64,000 nt of DNA, from assembly GCA_040218815.1 (NCBI GenBank), contig JAVJQS010000015.1, positions 186,001 through 250,000 on the forward strand, written 5' to 3'. The translations under genes were made by a program, and so were the position numbers. The stretch comes from JAVJQS01 sp040218815 (GTDB lineage: Bacteria > Bacteroidota > Bacteroidia > Flavobacteriales_E > Vicingaceae). Positions 1 through 8,090 of this stretch are shown piece by piece; position 1 is the stretch's first letter, and the number at the start of each line of letters is the position of its first letter. The notes under the pieces are model-generated. The model worked only from the letters and a program-made list of their open reading frames with translations. It did no database searches and had not been told where the DNA came from.

Positions 1-2
1 TA

Positions 3-1280
3 CTTGATGCCGGAAGTTATTTGATGCTTAAGGATGAAGAGGTGAAAAAACAATTATACTGGAAAGCAGAAGCCCAAAAAGGCAGCGAAAACTATACCGA
101 TTATGAGAAGAATAAATCTTCTATCCAATCGCTCTTTTTTGCTGCAGTTGAGAAGCGCATGTTGGCGGATGTGCCATTAGGTGCCTTTTTATCTGGTGGT
201 ATTGATTCTTCAGCAATCGTTGCCGCAATGAGTCAGATGAGTGAGAGGAGTGTAAACACCTTTAGCGTTGTGTTTGATGAAGCGGACTACTCAGAAGCTG
301 AGTTCTCGGATCTGGTTGCTGAGAAATTTCAAACGAATCACCATCAAATCAACCTAAGTGCCAAGCACCTCTTGGATTCAATTCCAGCAGCATTGAATAG
401 TATGGATCATCCTTCTGGAGATGGGGTGAACACTTATGTCGTTTCAAAAGCAACCAAAGAAGCTGGAATCACCGTTGCCCTTTCCGGCTTGGGTGGAGAT
501 GAGGTTTTTTCTGGTTATCCGATCTTTAATCAAATGCCGGAATTAATGGAAAAAGCGTGGTTGCAGTCTTGGCCCAAAGGTATCCGAAAAGGAGCAGGGA
601 CCTTGCTGCAACAGTTAAAACCCAGTTTACGAAACGAAAAGTTGTCTGCTTGGCTGCAAAGCGATTATTTTGATTTACAGCATTTGTATCCAATAGGTCG
701 ACAATTAATTTTTGACAAGCGTTTAAAAAAGTTGTTAAAGGGTAATCTTCAATCGAATCACACAGCTCAATTGGCGAAACAACTCTTGGACTTTAAGCAG
801 CCCCTAACGGAATTGCCTTTACAATCGCGCATTTCAGTTTTGGAGTTTAGCACCTACATGCAGCATGTGTTGTTACGCGATGCGGATCAAATGAGCATGG
901 CACATGCCTTGGAAGTGCGCTTGCCATTTCTCGATCATGAGCTGGTAAGCTATCTGTTAAATGTTCCCGACAAGCACAAGTTGGGTGCATACCCCAAGGC
1001 TTTATTAGTTGACAGCTTAGGTGACTTACTTCCAAAAGAAGTCTATGAGCGAAAAAAAATGGGCTTCGTTATGCCTTGGGAAGAGTGGATTAAAAATGAA
1101 CTGCAGCCCTTTTGCGAAGAACAGTTGAACTTTTTAAAACAAAGCGATTTGTTTCAGCCGGCTTCCATCGAAGGGATGTGGAATGGATTCTTGAAAAATT
1201 CTAAGCGAATTAGCTGGGTGAGCATCTGGTCATTAGTGGTTTTGGCATACTGGATGAAGCATAATAAAGTCACTTCTTGA
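3..1280 (+). CDS. asnB: Asparagine synthase (glutamine-hydrolysing), 5'-truncated by window edge
   Basis: The frame is open from the window's first bases, so the N-terminal glutaminase domain lies outside and only about 425 C-terminal residues are visible. The PP-loop SGGIDSS of the ATP-pyrophosphatase synthetase domain is encoded at 192-212, followed by SGLGGDEVFSGYP and the late LEVRLPFLDHELV block typical of AsnB. Class-B enzymes transfer ammonia from glutamine to an aspartyl-AMP intermediate in the cytoplasm. The stop overlaps the ATG of a GT4 glycosyltransferase (TGATG), so the two are probably co-transcribed. AsnB paralogues are common in O-antigen or capsule clusters, where they may amidate a sugar acid or peptide instead of making free asparagine; that role is inferred from context. 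Confidence 0.93.
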   Translation, partial: LDAGSYLMLKDEEVKKQLYWKAEAQKGSENYTDYEKNKSSIQSLFFAAVEKRMLADVPLGAFLSGGIDSSAIVAAMSQMSERSVNTFSVVFDEADYSEAEFSDLVAEKFQTNHHQINLSAKHLLDSIPAALNSMDHPSGDGVNTYVVSKATKEAGITVALSGLGGDEVFSGYPIFNQMPELMEKAWLQSWPKGIRKGAGTLLQQLKPSLRNEKLSAWLQSDYFDLQHLYPIGRQLIFDKRLKKLLKGNLQSNHTAQLAKQLLDFKQPLTELPLQSRISVLEFSTYMQHVLLRDADQMSMAHALEVRLPFLDHELVSYLLNVPDKHKLGAYPKALLVDSLGDLLPKEVYERKKMGFVMPWEEWIKNELQPFCEEQLNFLKQSDLFQPASIEGMWNGFLKNSKRISWVSIWSLVVLAYWMKHNKVTS

Positions 1281-2413
1281 TGTCTAACAGAAAAAATATA
1301 ATCATATTCATTGATTGGTTTTATCCCGCCTATAAAGCTGGTGGGCCGGTGAAGTCGGTCTTTAATTTGGTACAAGCGCTGCAGGAGGATTTTCAATTTA
1401 GTATTGTTACTTCTAATCAAGATGTTGATGGAGAAGTGTTGGAGGTAGAGCCCAATGTTTGGACTGATTTGCAAGGGATTAATGTAATCTATTTAAGCAG
1501 GGACCAACAAAATAAGAAGGTTTATCGTGCCTTATTTGAGGAAGTGAATGCCGTTGCAGTTTATTACAACAGTTTGTTTTCCAAAAATTTTACTTTAACC
1601 CCTCACAAGGCATTGAAGCGGTATAAATGTCCCCAACTAATTGCTCCAAGAGGCATGTTAGGGGATGGTGCTTTGGCTATTAAAGCCTTCAAAAAGAAAG
1701 TTTTTCTAAGCCTCTCTAAGCAGCTTTTTTTTAATGTCAATAAAATTAGTTGGCATGCTACTTCACAAAAAGAGGTAGATGAAATAAAAGCGGCCTATGG
1801 CAAAAAATCTAACATTCGAATCGCGCAAAACATTTCTTCAGCTCGGGTTGAAAGAAAAACAATTCAAAAGAAAAAAGGGATACTAAAATTGGTTTTCGTT
1901 TCACGTATAGCAGAAAAAAAGAACCTGCATTTTGCATTAGAGTTAATGCAAACACTTAAGAATGAAGAGGGATTGAGTTTAGACATATATGGGCCGATTG
2001 AAGAACAAAACTATTGGAAAAAGTGCCAGCCAATTATTGAAAAAGATGCGCGTATTCACTACAAAGGGGTTTTAGCTCCTCATGAAATTGCTGATACACT
2101 TCAGCAGTATCACTTTTATATACTCCCAACACTTCACGAAAATTATGGACACAGCATTGTGGAAGCAATCGTCTCAGGGGTTCCAATAATCATTAGTACC
2201 AATACTCCATGGTTGAACTTAAAGACTGCTGGTGTTGGTGCTGATTTGGAATTGAGCAATCAAGAGGATTGGTTGAATTACTTAAAAGAATGCTTAGCTA
2301 TGGATCAAGCTAGTTATGAGGGTATGGTTCAGGATTGTTATGGCTTTGCTGAAGAGAATATTTTGAATGTATCGGCAGTTGAGGATTCGAGAAAGCTTTT
2401 TAGTGATCTGTGA
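1280..2413 (+). CDS. Glycosyltransferase family 4 (GT-B fold)
   Basis: A 377-aa protein whose ATG at 1280 shares its first base with the asnB stop; an in-frame TTG one codon earlier is less likely. The N-terminal half carries the GT4-like WFYPAYKAGGPVKSV segment (acceptor side). The C-terminal half has LVFVSRIAEKKNL and the nucleotide-sugar EX7E motif, with Glu287 and Glu295 in ENYGHSIVEA followed by GVPIIIS. Such retaining enzymes add a sugar from an NDP-donor to a lipid-linked glycan at the cytoplasmic face of the inner membrane. Sugar and acceptor cannot be told from sequence. Neighbours (AsnB, WcaF-like acetyltransferase, GT2) indicate exopolysaccharide or O-antigen synthesis. Confidence 0.93.
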   Translation: MSNRKNIIIFIDWFYPAYKAGGPVKSVFNLVQALQEDFQFSIVTSNQDVDGEVLEVEPNVWTDLQGINVIYLSRDQQNKKVYRALFEEVNAVAVYYNSLFSKNFTLTPHKALKRYKCPQLIAPRGMLGDGALAIKAFKKKVFLSLSKQLFFNVNKISWHATSQKEVDEIKAAYGKKSNIRIAQNISSARVERKTIQKKKGILKLVFVSRIAEKKNLHFALELMQTLKNEEGLSLDIYGPIEEQNYWKKCQPIIEKDARIHYKGVLAPHEIADTLQQYHFYILPTLHENYGHSIVEAIVSGVPIIISTNTPWLNLKTAGVGADLELSNQEDWLNYLKECLAMDQASYEGMVQDCYGFAEENILNVSAVEDSRKLFSDL

Positions 2414-2653
2414 TCAGTGTTCAATTTTCAGTGTTCAGTTTCAATTAAGAATTAAGGAATGGATGAAGGAAAAAGGATTAAGGATGAATGTTTTATTACT
2501 ACTGTCAGTTCGAGCGCCTGCCTGCCGGCAGGCAGGGAGTCGAGATGAACACGCTAAATAGGACAGACCAAGTACAATTAACAATTAACTACCATTTTTT
2601 CTTTTTATTTATCTTAAAGCTTTAATTAAATTCGAAGCTCTAAACAAGACCCA
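2414..2653. other. Intergenic gap with repeated words and a perfect palindrome
   Basis: No credible gene. It opens with two copies of a TTCAGTGTTCA word (about 2415-2452), then an AATTAAGAATTAAGGA stretch and the GC-rich palindrome at 2517-2536. The final 100 bp is AT-rich leader before the TTG-started acetyltransferase gene. A short open frame crosses the palindrome but has no protein-like features. Confidence 0.6.
2517..2536. repeat. Perfect 20-bp palindrome, Bacteroidota intergenic repeat type
   Basis: CCTGCCTGCC followed directly by its reverse complement GGCAGGCAGG, centred on 2526/2527. It is strongly GC-rich against an AT-rich background. From memory this motif is frequent in Bacteroidota intergenic DNA, where spurious translations contain PACRQAG, as happens here. 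Function unknown; there is no U-tract, so it is not a standard terminator. Confidence 0.85.
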
Positions 2654-3211
2654 TTGAAAAGTAAAGTAGATTTATCCACATTTGACAATAGTTGGTACAA
2701 TCCTGGAAGTGGAGCAGTTGTTCGTGCTTTATGGTTTATTGTTAATGCCTGCGTTTTCAATTCCTATTTATTTCCTTTCAGTGGCTTAAAAGTTATACTG
2801 CTGCGCTTATTTGGTGCTAAAGTCGGTAAGGGCTGTGTTATTAAACCTAAAGTCAATATAAAATATCCATGGAAATTAACAATGGGGTCCAATGTTTGGA
2901 TAGGAGAAGAAGTATGGATAGACAATTTGGATCGAGTTACCTTGGGCAACAATGTATGCATTTCACAAGGAGCTTTTTTATTATGTGGAAATCACAATTA
3001 CAAAAAATCCACTTTTGATTTAATGGTTGCTCCTATTAGTATTAAAGATGGTGCTTGGGTTGGCGCAAAGTCCATTGTTTGTCCAGGAGTTACACTTGGC
3101 AATGAATCCGTGCTTTCAGTTGGTGCAGTCGCAACGAAGAACTTAGAAGCTAGAAGTATTTATGCTGGGAATCCTGCAGAGTATTTGCGGAAACGAAATG
3201 TTTTAGATTGA
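2654..3211 (+). CDS. WcaF-type sugar O-acetyltransferase (left-handed beta-helix)
   Basis: A 185-aa protein with the hexapeptide-repeat pattern of LbH acyltransferases: GAKVGKGCVIKPKVNI, GSNVWIGEEVWID, LGNNVCISQGAFLLCGNHNY and later IKDGAWVGAKSIVCPGVTLG, ending with YAGNPAEYLRKR. The invariant His of this family is in CGNHNY. Members use acetyl-CoA to O-acetylate a sugar during polysaccharide synthesis, usually as trimers. The start is TTG at 2654, because homologous N-termini begin near the DLSTFDN segment and the first in-frame ATG lies far inside the domain. Flanking glycosyltransferases support a glycan-decoration role; the sugar acceptor is unknown. Confidence 0.9.
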   Translation: MKSKVDLSTFDNSWYNPGSGAVVRALWFIVNACVFNSYLFPFSGLKVILLRLFGAKVGKGCVIKPKVNIKYPWKLTMGSNVWIGEEVWIDNLDRVTLGNNVCISQGAFLLCGNHNYKKSTFDLMVAPISIKDGAWVGAKSIVCPGVTLGNESVLSVGAVATKNLEARSIYAGNPAEYLRKRNVLD

Positions 3212-3491
3212 TAGTAGTGTTAAATCTTTTATTTGGTCATTTTGAGTTCGAAAAGGGCACTTCGATACGATTGTTGGGTCGTTGAGTGGTTTCAAAAAGG
3301 GCACTTCGATACACTGCGCCTCTGGCACAGCACTCCGAGACCTTTTTAGCACTCAGTGACCTTTTTGAAATTGTATCGAAACGCCCCAATAACTACTCAG
3401 CGTCCTTTTACTTATTTCAAGACATGAGTAAATTAAAATATTAAAAATAGAGTTGAATTCTAATTTTTTAGAATGAATAAAATATTAACGA
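3212..3491. repeat. Intergenic REP-like cassette with direct and inverted repeats
   Basis: The 18-mer AAAAGGGCACTTCGATAC occurs at 3251-3268 and again at 3295-3312. TTTCAAAAAGG (3290-3300) is exactly complementary to CCTTTTTGAAA (3360-3370), and CTTCGATAC at 3304-3312 is nearly complementary to GTATCGAAA at 3373-3381. The segment could fold into a long stem. Similar 'cacttcgatac... cactcagtgac' intergenic cassettes occur in marine Bacteroidota genomes (recollection, not searched). The last 70 bp is plain AT-rich sequence before the GT2 gene. Confidence 0.75.
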
Positions 3492-4262
3492 TTGAAAACT
3501 AAATCAACTTTGAAAGTTTCCATAATAACAGTTTGCTACAACAGTGCTAAAACCATTGAAGATACCATTCAATCAGTTCTGACACAGGGTTATAAAAGCA
3601 TTGAGTATCTTATTGTTGATGGTCAGTCAACAGATGGCACCCTAGCGATTCTAGAAAAGTTTAAAGATCAGCTTCAGTATATTTCTGAGTCCGATAAAGG
3701 CATGTATGATGGCCTGAATAAAGGAATAAAAAAAGCTAACGGTGACATTATAGGAATTTTAAATGCCGACGATTTCTACATTGACAATAAGGTAATAGAG
3801 GATGTTGTTGAGTTAATGACAATTGAAAACACTGATGCTTTATATGCTGATTTGTATTATGTTGATGCTGAAAACACCAATCAGGTAAAACGTTATTGGA
3901 AGTCGGGAAATTACAAACACGGTGACTTTAAAAAGGGGTGGATGCCACCTCATCCTGCATTTTTTTTAAAGAAGGAATGCTATGAAAAGTACGGCAATTT
4001 TAATTTAAGTTTAAAAACTGCTGCCGACTATGAATTGATGCTGCGTATGCTGCACAAATATAAAGTGCCAGTGAGTTACTTGAAAAGAGTGATTGTAAAA
4101 ATGCGAATCGGAGGAATGAGCAACGCAAGCTTTAAAAATCGCTGGAAAGCTAATCGACAAGACAAAAAAGCCTGGGAAATCAATGGGCTAAAACCTGCGC
4201 CTTATACGTTTTTGTTTAAACCAATGCGGAAGATTGTGCAATTTCTTAAGACTAGAGGTTAG
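3492..4262 (+). CDS. Glycosyltransferase family 2 (GT-A fold)
   Basis: A 256-aa protein with a standard GT2 N-terminus: VSIITVCYN at residues 9-17, the nucleotide-binding IVDGQSTDGT at 41-50 and the metal-binding Asp93-Asp94 in LNADDFY. A later PPHPAFFLKKECYEKYG block resembles the WcaE-like branch of GT2. It is an inverting sugar transferase, probably cytoplasmic and membrane-associated, acting in the same polysaccharide pathway as the upstream genes. The start is TTG at 3492; no ATG lies close enough to preserve the first beta-strand. It is 280 bp from the acetyltransferase gene, with a repeat cassette between, so it may have its own promoter. The transferred sugar is unknown. Confidence 0.92.
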   Translation: MKTKSTLKVSIITVCYNSAKTIEDTIQSVLTQGYKSIEYLIVDGQSTDGTLAILEKFKDQLQYISESDKGMYDGLNKGIKKANGDIIGILNADDFYIDNKVIEDVVELMTIENTDALYADLYYVDAENTNQVKRYWKSGNYKHGDFKKGWMPPHPAFFLKKECYEKYGNFNLSLKTAADYELMLRMLHKYKVPVSYLKRVIVKMRIGGMSNASFKNRWKANRQDKKAWEINGLKPAPYTFLFKPMRKIVQFLKTRG

Positions 4263-4567
4263 ACTTTAGTTCCGCAAATGCGGAATTAGATTTTAGAATG
4301 TGATTTAAAGACTAAGGATTAAAGACTAAGGATGAAGCTAACGCGGGGATGAAAGATGAGATATAATGGACAATGGATAATTGATAATGGACAATTAGAA
4401 CTAGTTGACCATTGTGGTATAAGAAATATTTAGGACAAAGTATGAAAATGTAAAGTTTGAAAGCGAAAGCTACTAAAACGGCAATTAAAAGTTAAAGTAT
4501 ATACTTTAAAGCCAGCTAATATCGATAAGGGATTCCCAATTATCATTTATCCATTATCAACTAACAA
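4263..4567. other. 305-bp intergenic gap made of repeated AT-rich words
   Basis: No gene seen. A small inverted repeat TTCCGCAAATGCGGAA sits at about 4270-4285. It is followed by word runs: AAAGACTAAGGAT twice (about 4308-4333), ATAATGGACAATGGATAATTGATAATGG style words (about 4361-4400), and their complements TTATCATTTATCCATTATCAA (about 4538-4560) abutting the stop codon of the convergent outer-membrane gene. The complementary words could pair across the gap. No promoter or terminator stands out. Confidence 0.6.
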
Positions 4568-5488
4568 TTAGAATTTGGTTCTTTTCCTTCTTCTATTTAT
4601 AATGCTATTATACCTTGGCTGGCTGAAGTCGGTTTTTCCTTTAATAACGTAAGAGCAAGAGATCTGAATCATTAGGTATCCATCATTATTTTCTGGATTT
4701 CCTCTTATAGGGCTTGTATTTGCATTTGTACCATAAAAACCTCTATTTGGTAAGTCAGCATCCCCACGAGCAAAAGCCTCATCACTTCTACTGGCAAATA
4801 TATAGGACTCTGCAAATGGCAACTCATTATCTTTAGCGTAGTCGGTACTAATGTCGTCTAAGTAATCTGTTGTTGTAAAACGGTAACCAATTTCCATTCC
4901 AACGCGGAGTTTTCGATTAAAAGTAAAATCAGCGCCAACTCCAAGTGGCACCACTAACGCAATTTCATCGTAGGCATTTTCTTCTCCTTCTGTTTGTAAT
5001 GGTCTTAGCGAATACCACTCGTTTTCATATTGTGCATAAGGAACAAAATAAATGGCACCAAATCCAGCAAAAGCATATGACTTGAAGTCAAGTCTCATAC
5101 GAGAACGTCTGGAAATGTCATTCATAGTAATTACATTGTACTCCCCGGTCAGCACTGCTTCAAAAATATCAGTTCTAAAACTTAAATTTCGACCTTTTCT
5201 AGCAGGAGCATTTGATAAGCTATCCTGTCCTTCAATGCGTAAAAAACTCAACGAAAATTTTGCAGCAATATTCCTTGTAAAGCTATAACGGTAAAAACCC
5301 CCAACACCCCATTGAGTATGGTTTATATTCATGTCTAGAATAAATGGTTGAGCTTCACCGTCGTAACCACCAATTTCACCTAAGTAATTAGTGCCTATTA
5401 GATTTATTCCAAAGTCCATTTCGGTTTGTGCAGATGCAGGAATAGCAAGGGCTAAGCCAAAACATAGTAGAATCACTAATCGCTTCAT
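4568..5488 (-). CDS. Outer-membrane beta-barrel protein, DUF6089-like
   Basis: A 306-aa protein with a cleavable signal peptide (MKRLVILLCFGLALAIPASAQ) followed by alternating amphipathic strands. It carries the FGINLIGTNYLGEIGG start and the GVGADFTFNRKLRVGMEIGYRFTTTDYLDD region that I associate with the DUF6089 family of Bacteroidota outer-membrane proteins. The C-terminal part (RGNPENNDGYLMIQ then a strand and a basic tail) resembles relatives. No function is established for the family; a porin-like or structural role is only inference. It is monocistronic, convergent with the polysaccharide genes, and has a perfect -7 element 5 nt before the ATG. Confidence 0.82.
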   Translation of the reverse strand: MKRLVILLCFGLALAIPASAQTEMDFGINLIGTNYLGEIGGYDGEAQPFILDMNINHTQWGVGGFYRYSFTRNIAAKFSLSFLRIEGQDSLSNAPARKGRNLSFRTDIFEAVLTGEYNVITMNDISRRSRMRLDFKSYAFAGFGAIYFVPYAQYENEWYSLRPLQTEGEENAYDEIALVVPLGVGADFTFNRKLRVGMEIGYRFTTTDYLDDISTDYAKDNELPFAESYIFASRSDEAFARGDADLPNRGFYGTNANTSPIRGNPENNDGYLMIQISCSYVIKGKTDFSQPRYNSIINRRRKRTKF

Positions 5489-5493
5489 GTTGA

Positions 5494-5501
5494 CAAATAT
5501 A
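5494..5501 (-). promoter_or_regulatory. Bacteroidota -7 element (TATATTTG) for the DUF6089 gene
   Basis: The plus strand reads CAAATATA, i.e. TATATTTG on the minus strand, a perfect TAnnTTTG. It ends 5 nt before the ATG at 5488, so transcription would begin at or next to the start codon. No convincing -33 TTTG was identified. Confidence 0.6.
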
Positions 5502-5867
5502 ATTAATTAATGTTCAATCAATCAATGATCAATCTTCATTTTTTGAATAAATATTACGGAATTGTTAGTGAGAAGTTGTTTTAATATGAATTACGAATCT
5601 GAGAATTACTAATTACTAATTACCAATTACTAATTTGGGAATTACGAATTAAAAAGGAGGGATAATGGATAATTGATAATGGAATTTCAGATTTACGAAT
5701 GTCGAATTATAAATTACATTCTAACAAAGCTATTACCTTAGGATGTCCGCCTAAGGCAGATTGTTTCTTCGGTTATTGAGCTCGTTGAAATATTGAAAGC
5801 AAAAAGAAAAGAGAAAACTACTTTATTCTCCGAGTATGGTTTAATGGTTAACACCTTCTGGAATGTC

Positions 5868-5888
5868 ACCCTGAATTTAGTTCAGGGT
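5868..5888. repeat. Small inverted repeat ACCCTGAA / TTCAGGGT
   Basis: Arms 5868-5875 and 5881-5888 with a 5-nt loop (TTTAG). The surrounding text 'gtcaccctgaatttagttcagggtct' is a type of short palindromic element I recall from Bacteroidota intergenic DNA. No U-tract follows, so it is not a standard terminator. Confidence 0.7.
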
Positions 5889-5927
5889 CTAGCCCAAATT
5901 GGCAGGGTGCTGTTATGAAATTTGTTT

Positions 5928-6004
5928 AAGCAATCTGGTTTTTATTACTACTGCAGTACTTTTTTTTGCAATTCTAGTGCAGAATTATCATAACCGGATT
6001 GCTT
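5928..6004. repeat. REP/BIME-like inverted repeat, 13-bp arms
   Basis: AAGCAATCTGGTT (5928-5940) is complementary to AACCGGATTGCTT (5992-6004) except for one G-U-compatible position. The right arm is followed by CCTCCT, and the array downstream carries CCTCCTCGCAATGAC, the complement of the GTCATTGCGAGGAGG word common in bacterial REP-type elements. I read it as one end of a REP-like element. No RAYT transposase is present in the window. Confidence 0.65.
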
Positions 6005-6014
6005 TCCTCCTAAG

Positions 6015-6800
6015 GGGGACAGGCTTCCCACCGTGGCGGGCAGGCATTCCTCCTCGCAATTACCTTCTAAATGAATTAGGAATTAAAAACTAAAAATTGA
6101 GAATTAAAAATTCCCCAATTCGCAATTCTCAGATTCGTAATTCGCAATTCTCAGATACGGACAGGCTGTACCTCCTCGCAATTACCTTCTAAAGGAATTA
6201 GGAATAAAAAACTAAAAATTGAGAATTAAAAATTCCCCAATTCTCAGATTCGTAATTCGCAATTCTCAGATACGGACAGGCTGTACCTCCTCGCAATGAC
6301 TAGTCAATATCAGACTAGCATGCCTCCTCTCAATTACCTTCTAAAGGAATTAGGAATAAAAAACTAAAAATTGAGAATTAAAAATTCCCCAATTCGCAAT
6401 TTTCAGATTCGTAATTCGCAATTCTCAGATACGGACAGGCTGTACCTCCTCGCAATGACTAATCAATAACAGACTAGCATGCCTCCTCGCAATTACCTTC
6501 TAAAGGAATTAGGAATAAAAAACTAAAAATTGAGAATTAAAAATTCCCCAATTCGCAATTCTCAGATTTGCAATTCTCAGATAAGGACAGGCTGTACCTC
6601 CTCGCAATGACTAGTCTATAATGGGTAGGCGTTTCTCCTCGCAATGACTAGTCAATAACAGACTAGTATGCCTCCTCGCAATTACCTTCTAAAGGAATTA
6701 GGAATAAAAAACTAAAAATTGAGAATTAAAAATTCCCCAATTCGCAATTCGCAATTCGCAATTTTCAGATTCGCAATTCATAATTCATAGATTCGTAATT
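6015..6800. repeat. Five-unit modular tandem array
   Basis: Units begin near 6015, 6159, 6274, 6433 and 6585. Each starts with an A block (GGACAGGCTGTACCTCCTCG, degenerate in unit 1) and ends with a ~90-nt C block (TACCTTCTAAAGGAATTAGG, then AATTGAGAATTAAAAATTCC and several AATTCGCAATTCTCAGATT words). Between A and C is a B block (GACTAGTCAATAACAGACTA plus CCTCCTCGCAAT) present 0, 0, 1, 1 and 2 times in successive units. Unit lengths are therefore about 144, 115, 159, 152 and 215 bp. Near-identity between units points to recent tandem duplication. It stops about 45 bp before the M16 peptidase gene. Confidence 0.88.
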
Positions 6801-6842
6801 CATATTGTTTAATTTCGAATTCTTAAAAATTTAATCATTTAC

Positions 6843-8090
6843 ATGATAAAATATCACGAGTTTAACTTAAAGAATGGGCTGCACGTCATCGTGCATCAAG
6901 ACAAGTCCACCCCCATAGTAGCTTTTAACCTGCTTTATAATGTTGGGGCAAAGCACGAACTGGAAAGTCGCACCGGTTTTGCACACCTATTTGAGCACCT
7001 CATGTTTGGTGGTTCAGAAAATATCCCTTCATTCGATGGTCCCTTACAAGAGGTTGGAGGGGAAAACAATGCATTTACCTCCAACGACTTAACTAATTAT
7101 TATATCACCCTACCTAAAGAGAGTTTAGAAACGGCGTTCTGGTTAGAGTCGGATCGCATGAAAAGTTTGGCCTTTACGCCAAAAAGTTTGGAGGTGCAAC
7201 GACAAGTAGTAATTGAAGAATTTAAACAGCGCTACTTAAACCAGCCATATGGGGACATTTATTTATTGCTTCGACCTTTGGCCTACTTAAAGCATCCTTA
7301 TAAATGGGCAACTATTGGTAAGGAGGTGGCACACATTGAGCAGGCCAATATGGAAGAGGTGAAGGCCTTCTTTTTTAAGCATTACCGTCCCAACAATGCC
7401 ATACTTTCCATTGCTGGTGATGTTTCAATTGATGAAATAAAACAACTTTGTGACAAGTGGTTTTCTGATATTCCTGCTGGTGAAAAAGTAAAACCAGAAT
7501 GGCCTGCAGAAGAAAATCAAATTCAAGCAAGAAGCTTGGTGGTAGAACGAGATGTTCCACAAAATGCCATTTATAAGGCCTACCACATGGTAGATCGCTT
7601 GCACCCCGACTATTATGCCACCGATATGATTACGGATATTCTCTCTCAGGGGAATTCTTCGCGCTTTTACCAAGAGTTGATCAAAAATCAGAAGCTCTTT
7701 TCTGAAGTGGACGCTTACATCACTGGTGACATAGAAGCAGGGCTTTTAATTGTTGCCGGGAAATTAAATCCTACAGTTACCATGGAACAAGCTGAGGCTG
7801 CCATTGATAGCGAGTTGGAAAAGTTAGTAAATGACTTAGTAAGCAAAGAAGAGCTACAAAAAGTAAAAAACAAGGTGACTGCTTCCAATGAGTTTGGAAA
7901 AACCAATGTGTTGAATAAAGCCATGGGTTTAGCCATTTCAGCTTTAATTGAAAGTCCTGATTTAATTAATACTGAATTAGATGGTTACTTAAAAGTGACA
8001 GCAGAAGACATTAAGCGGGTAGCCAAAACTATTTTTCAAAAAAACAATTGCTCTACCTTATATTATAAATCAAAAAACACATCAACTTGA
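6843..8090 (+). CDS. M16 family zinc metallopeptidase, catalytic subunit
   Basis: A 415-aa, single-unit (M16B-like) pitrilysin-family protein. The inverted zinc motif HLFEH is at residues 48-52, with the third ligand expected at Glu125/126 in QVVIEEFKQR, so it should be active. It lacks a signal peptide, which suggests a cytoplasmic enzyme, although many Bacteroidota M16 proteins are exported. It overlaps the next gene by 4 nt (TTGA), and that gene encodes the non-catalytic partner; M16B enzymes of this sort work as an alpha/beta heterodimer forming a closed chamber that cuts unstructured peptides. Substrates are unknown. The upstream region is the tandem repeat array, with only a weak TAATTTCG promoter-like sequence. 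Confidence 0.95.
   Translation: MIKYHEFNLKNGLHVIVHQDKSTPIVAFNLLYNVGAKHELESRTGFAHLFEHLMFGGSENIPSFDGPLQEVGGENNAFTSNDLTNYYITLPKESLETAFWLESDRMKSLAFTPKSLEVQRQVVIEEFKQRYLNQPYGDIYLLLRPLAYLKHPYKWATIGKEVAHIEQANMEEVKAFFFKHYRPNNAILSIAGDVSIDEIKQLCDKWFSDIPAGEKVKPEWPAEENQIQARSLVVERDVPQNAIYKAYHMVDRLHPDYYATDMITDILSQGNSSRFYQELIKNQKLFSEVDAYITGDIEAGLLIVAGKLNPTVTMEQAEAAIDSELEKLVNDLVSKEELQKVKNKVTASNEFGKTNVLNKAMGLAISALIESPDLINTELDGYLKVTAEDIKRVAKTIFQKNNCSTLYYKSKNTST

Larger units (their letters stand above)
5489..6014. other. Gene-free region with REP-like inverted repeats
   Basis: First half of a 1.35-kb gap; no coding sequence supported. 5508-5530 has AATGTTCAATCAATCAATGATC words, 5580-5720 is dominated by AATTACGAATT/ATTACTAATT words and a GATAATGGATAATTGATAATGG run (about 5662-5683). 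Two inverted repeats follow (5868-5888 and 5928-6004). A short open frame at 5899-6093 runs across repeat arms and is not a credible gene. Confidence 0.6.

Noticed and set aside
847..1035. Open frame antisense to asnB
   Set aside because: Shadow of the conserved asnB coding sequence.
2367..2561. Short open frame after the GT4 gene
   Set aside because: It reads through word repeats and the palindrome (PACRQAG) and has no domain or codon pattern of a gene.
5899..6093. Short open frame in the repeat region
   Set aside because: It spans REP-like arms and the degenerate first array unit; no protein family likeness.
6015..6800. CRISPR array
   Set aside because: Units are 115-215 bp, repeat along their whole length and lack short constant repeats with unique spacers; no cas genes are nearby.
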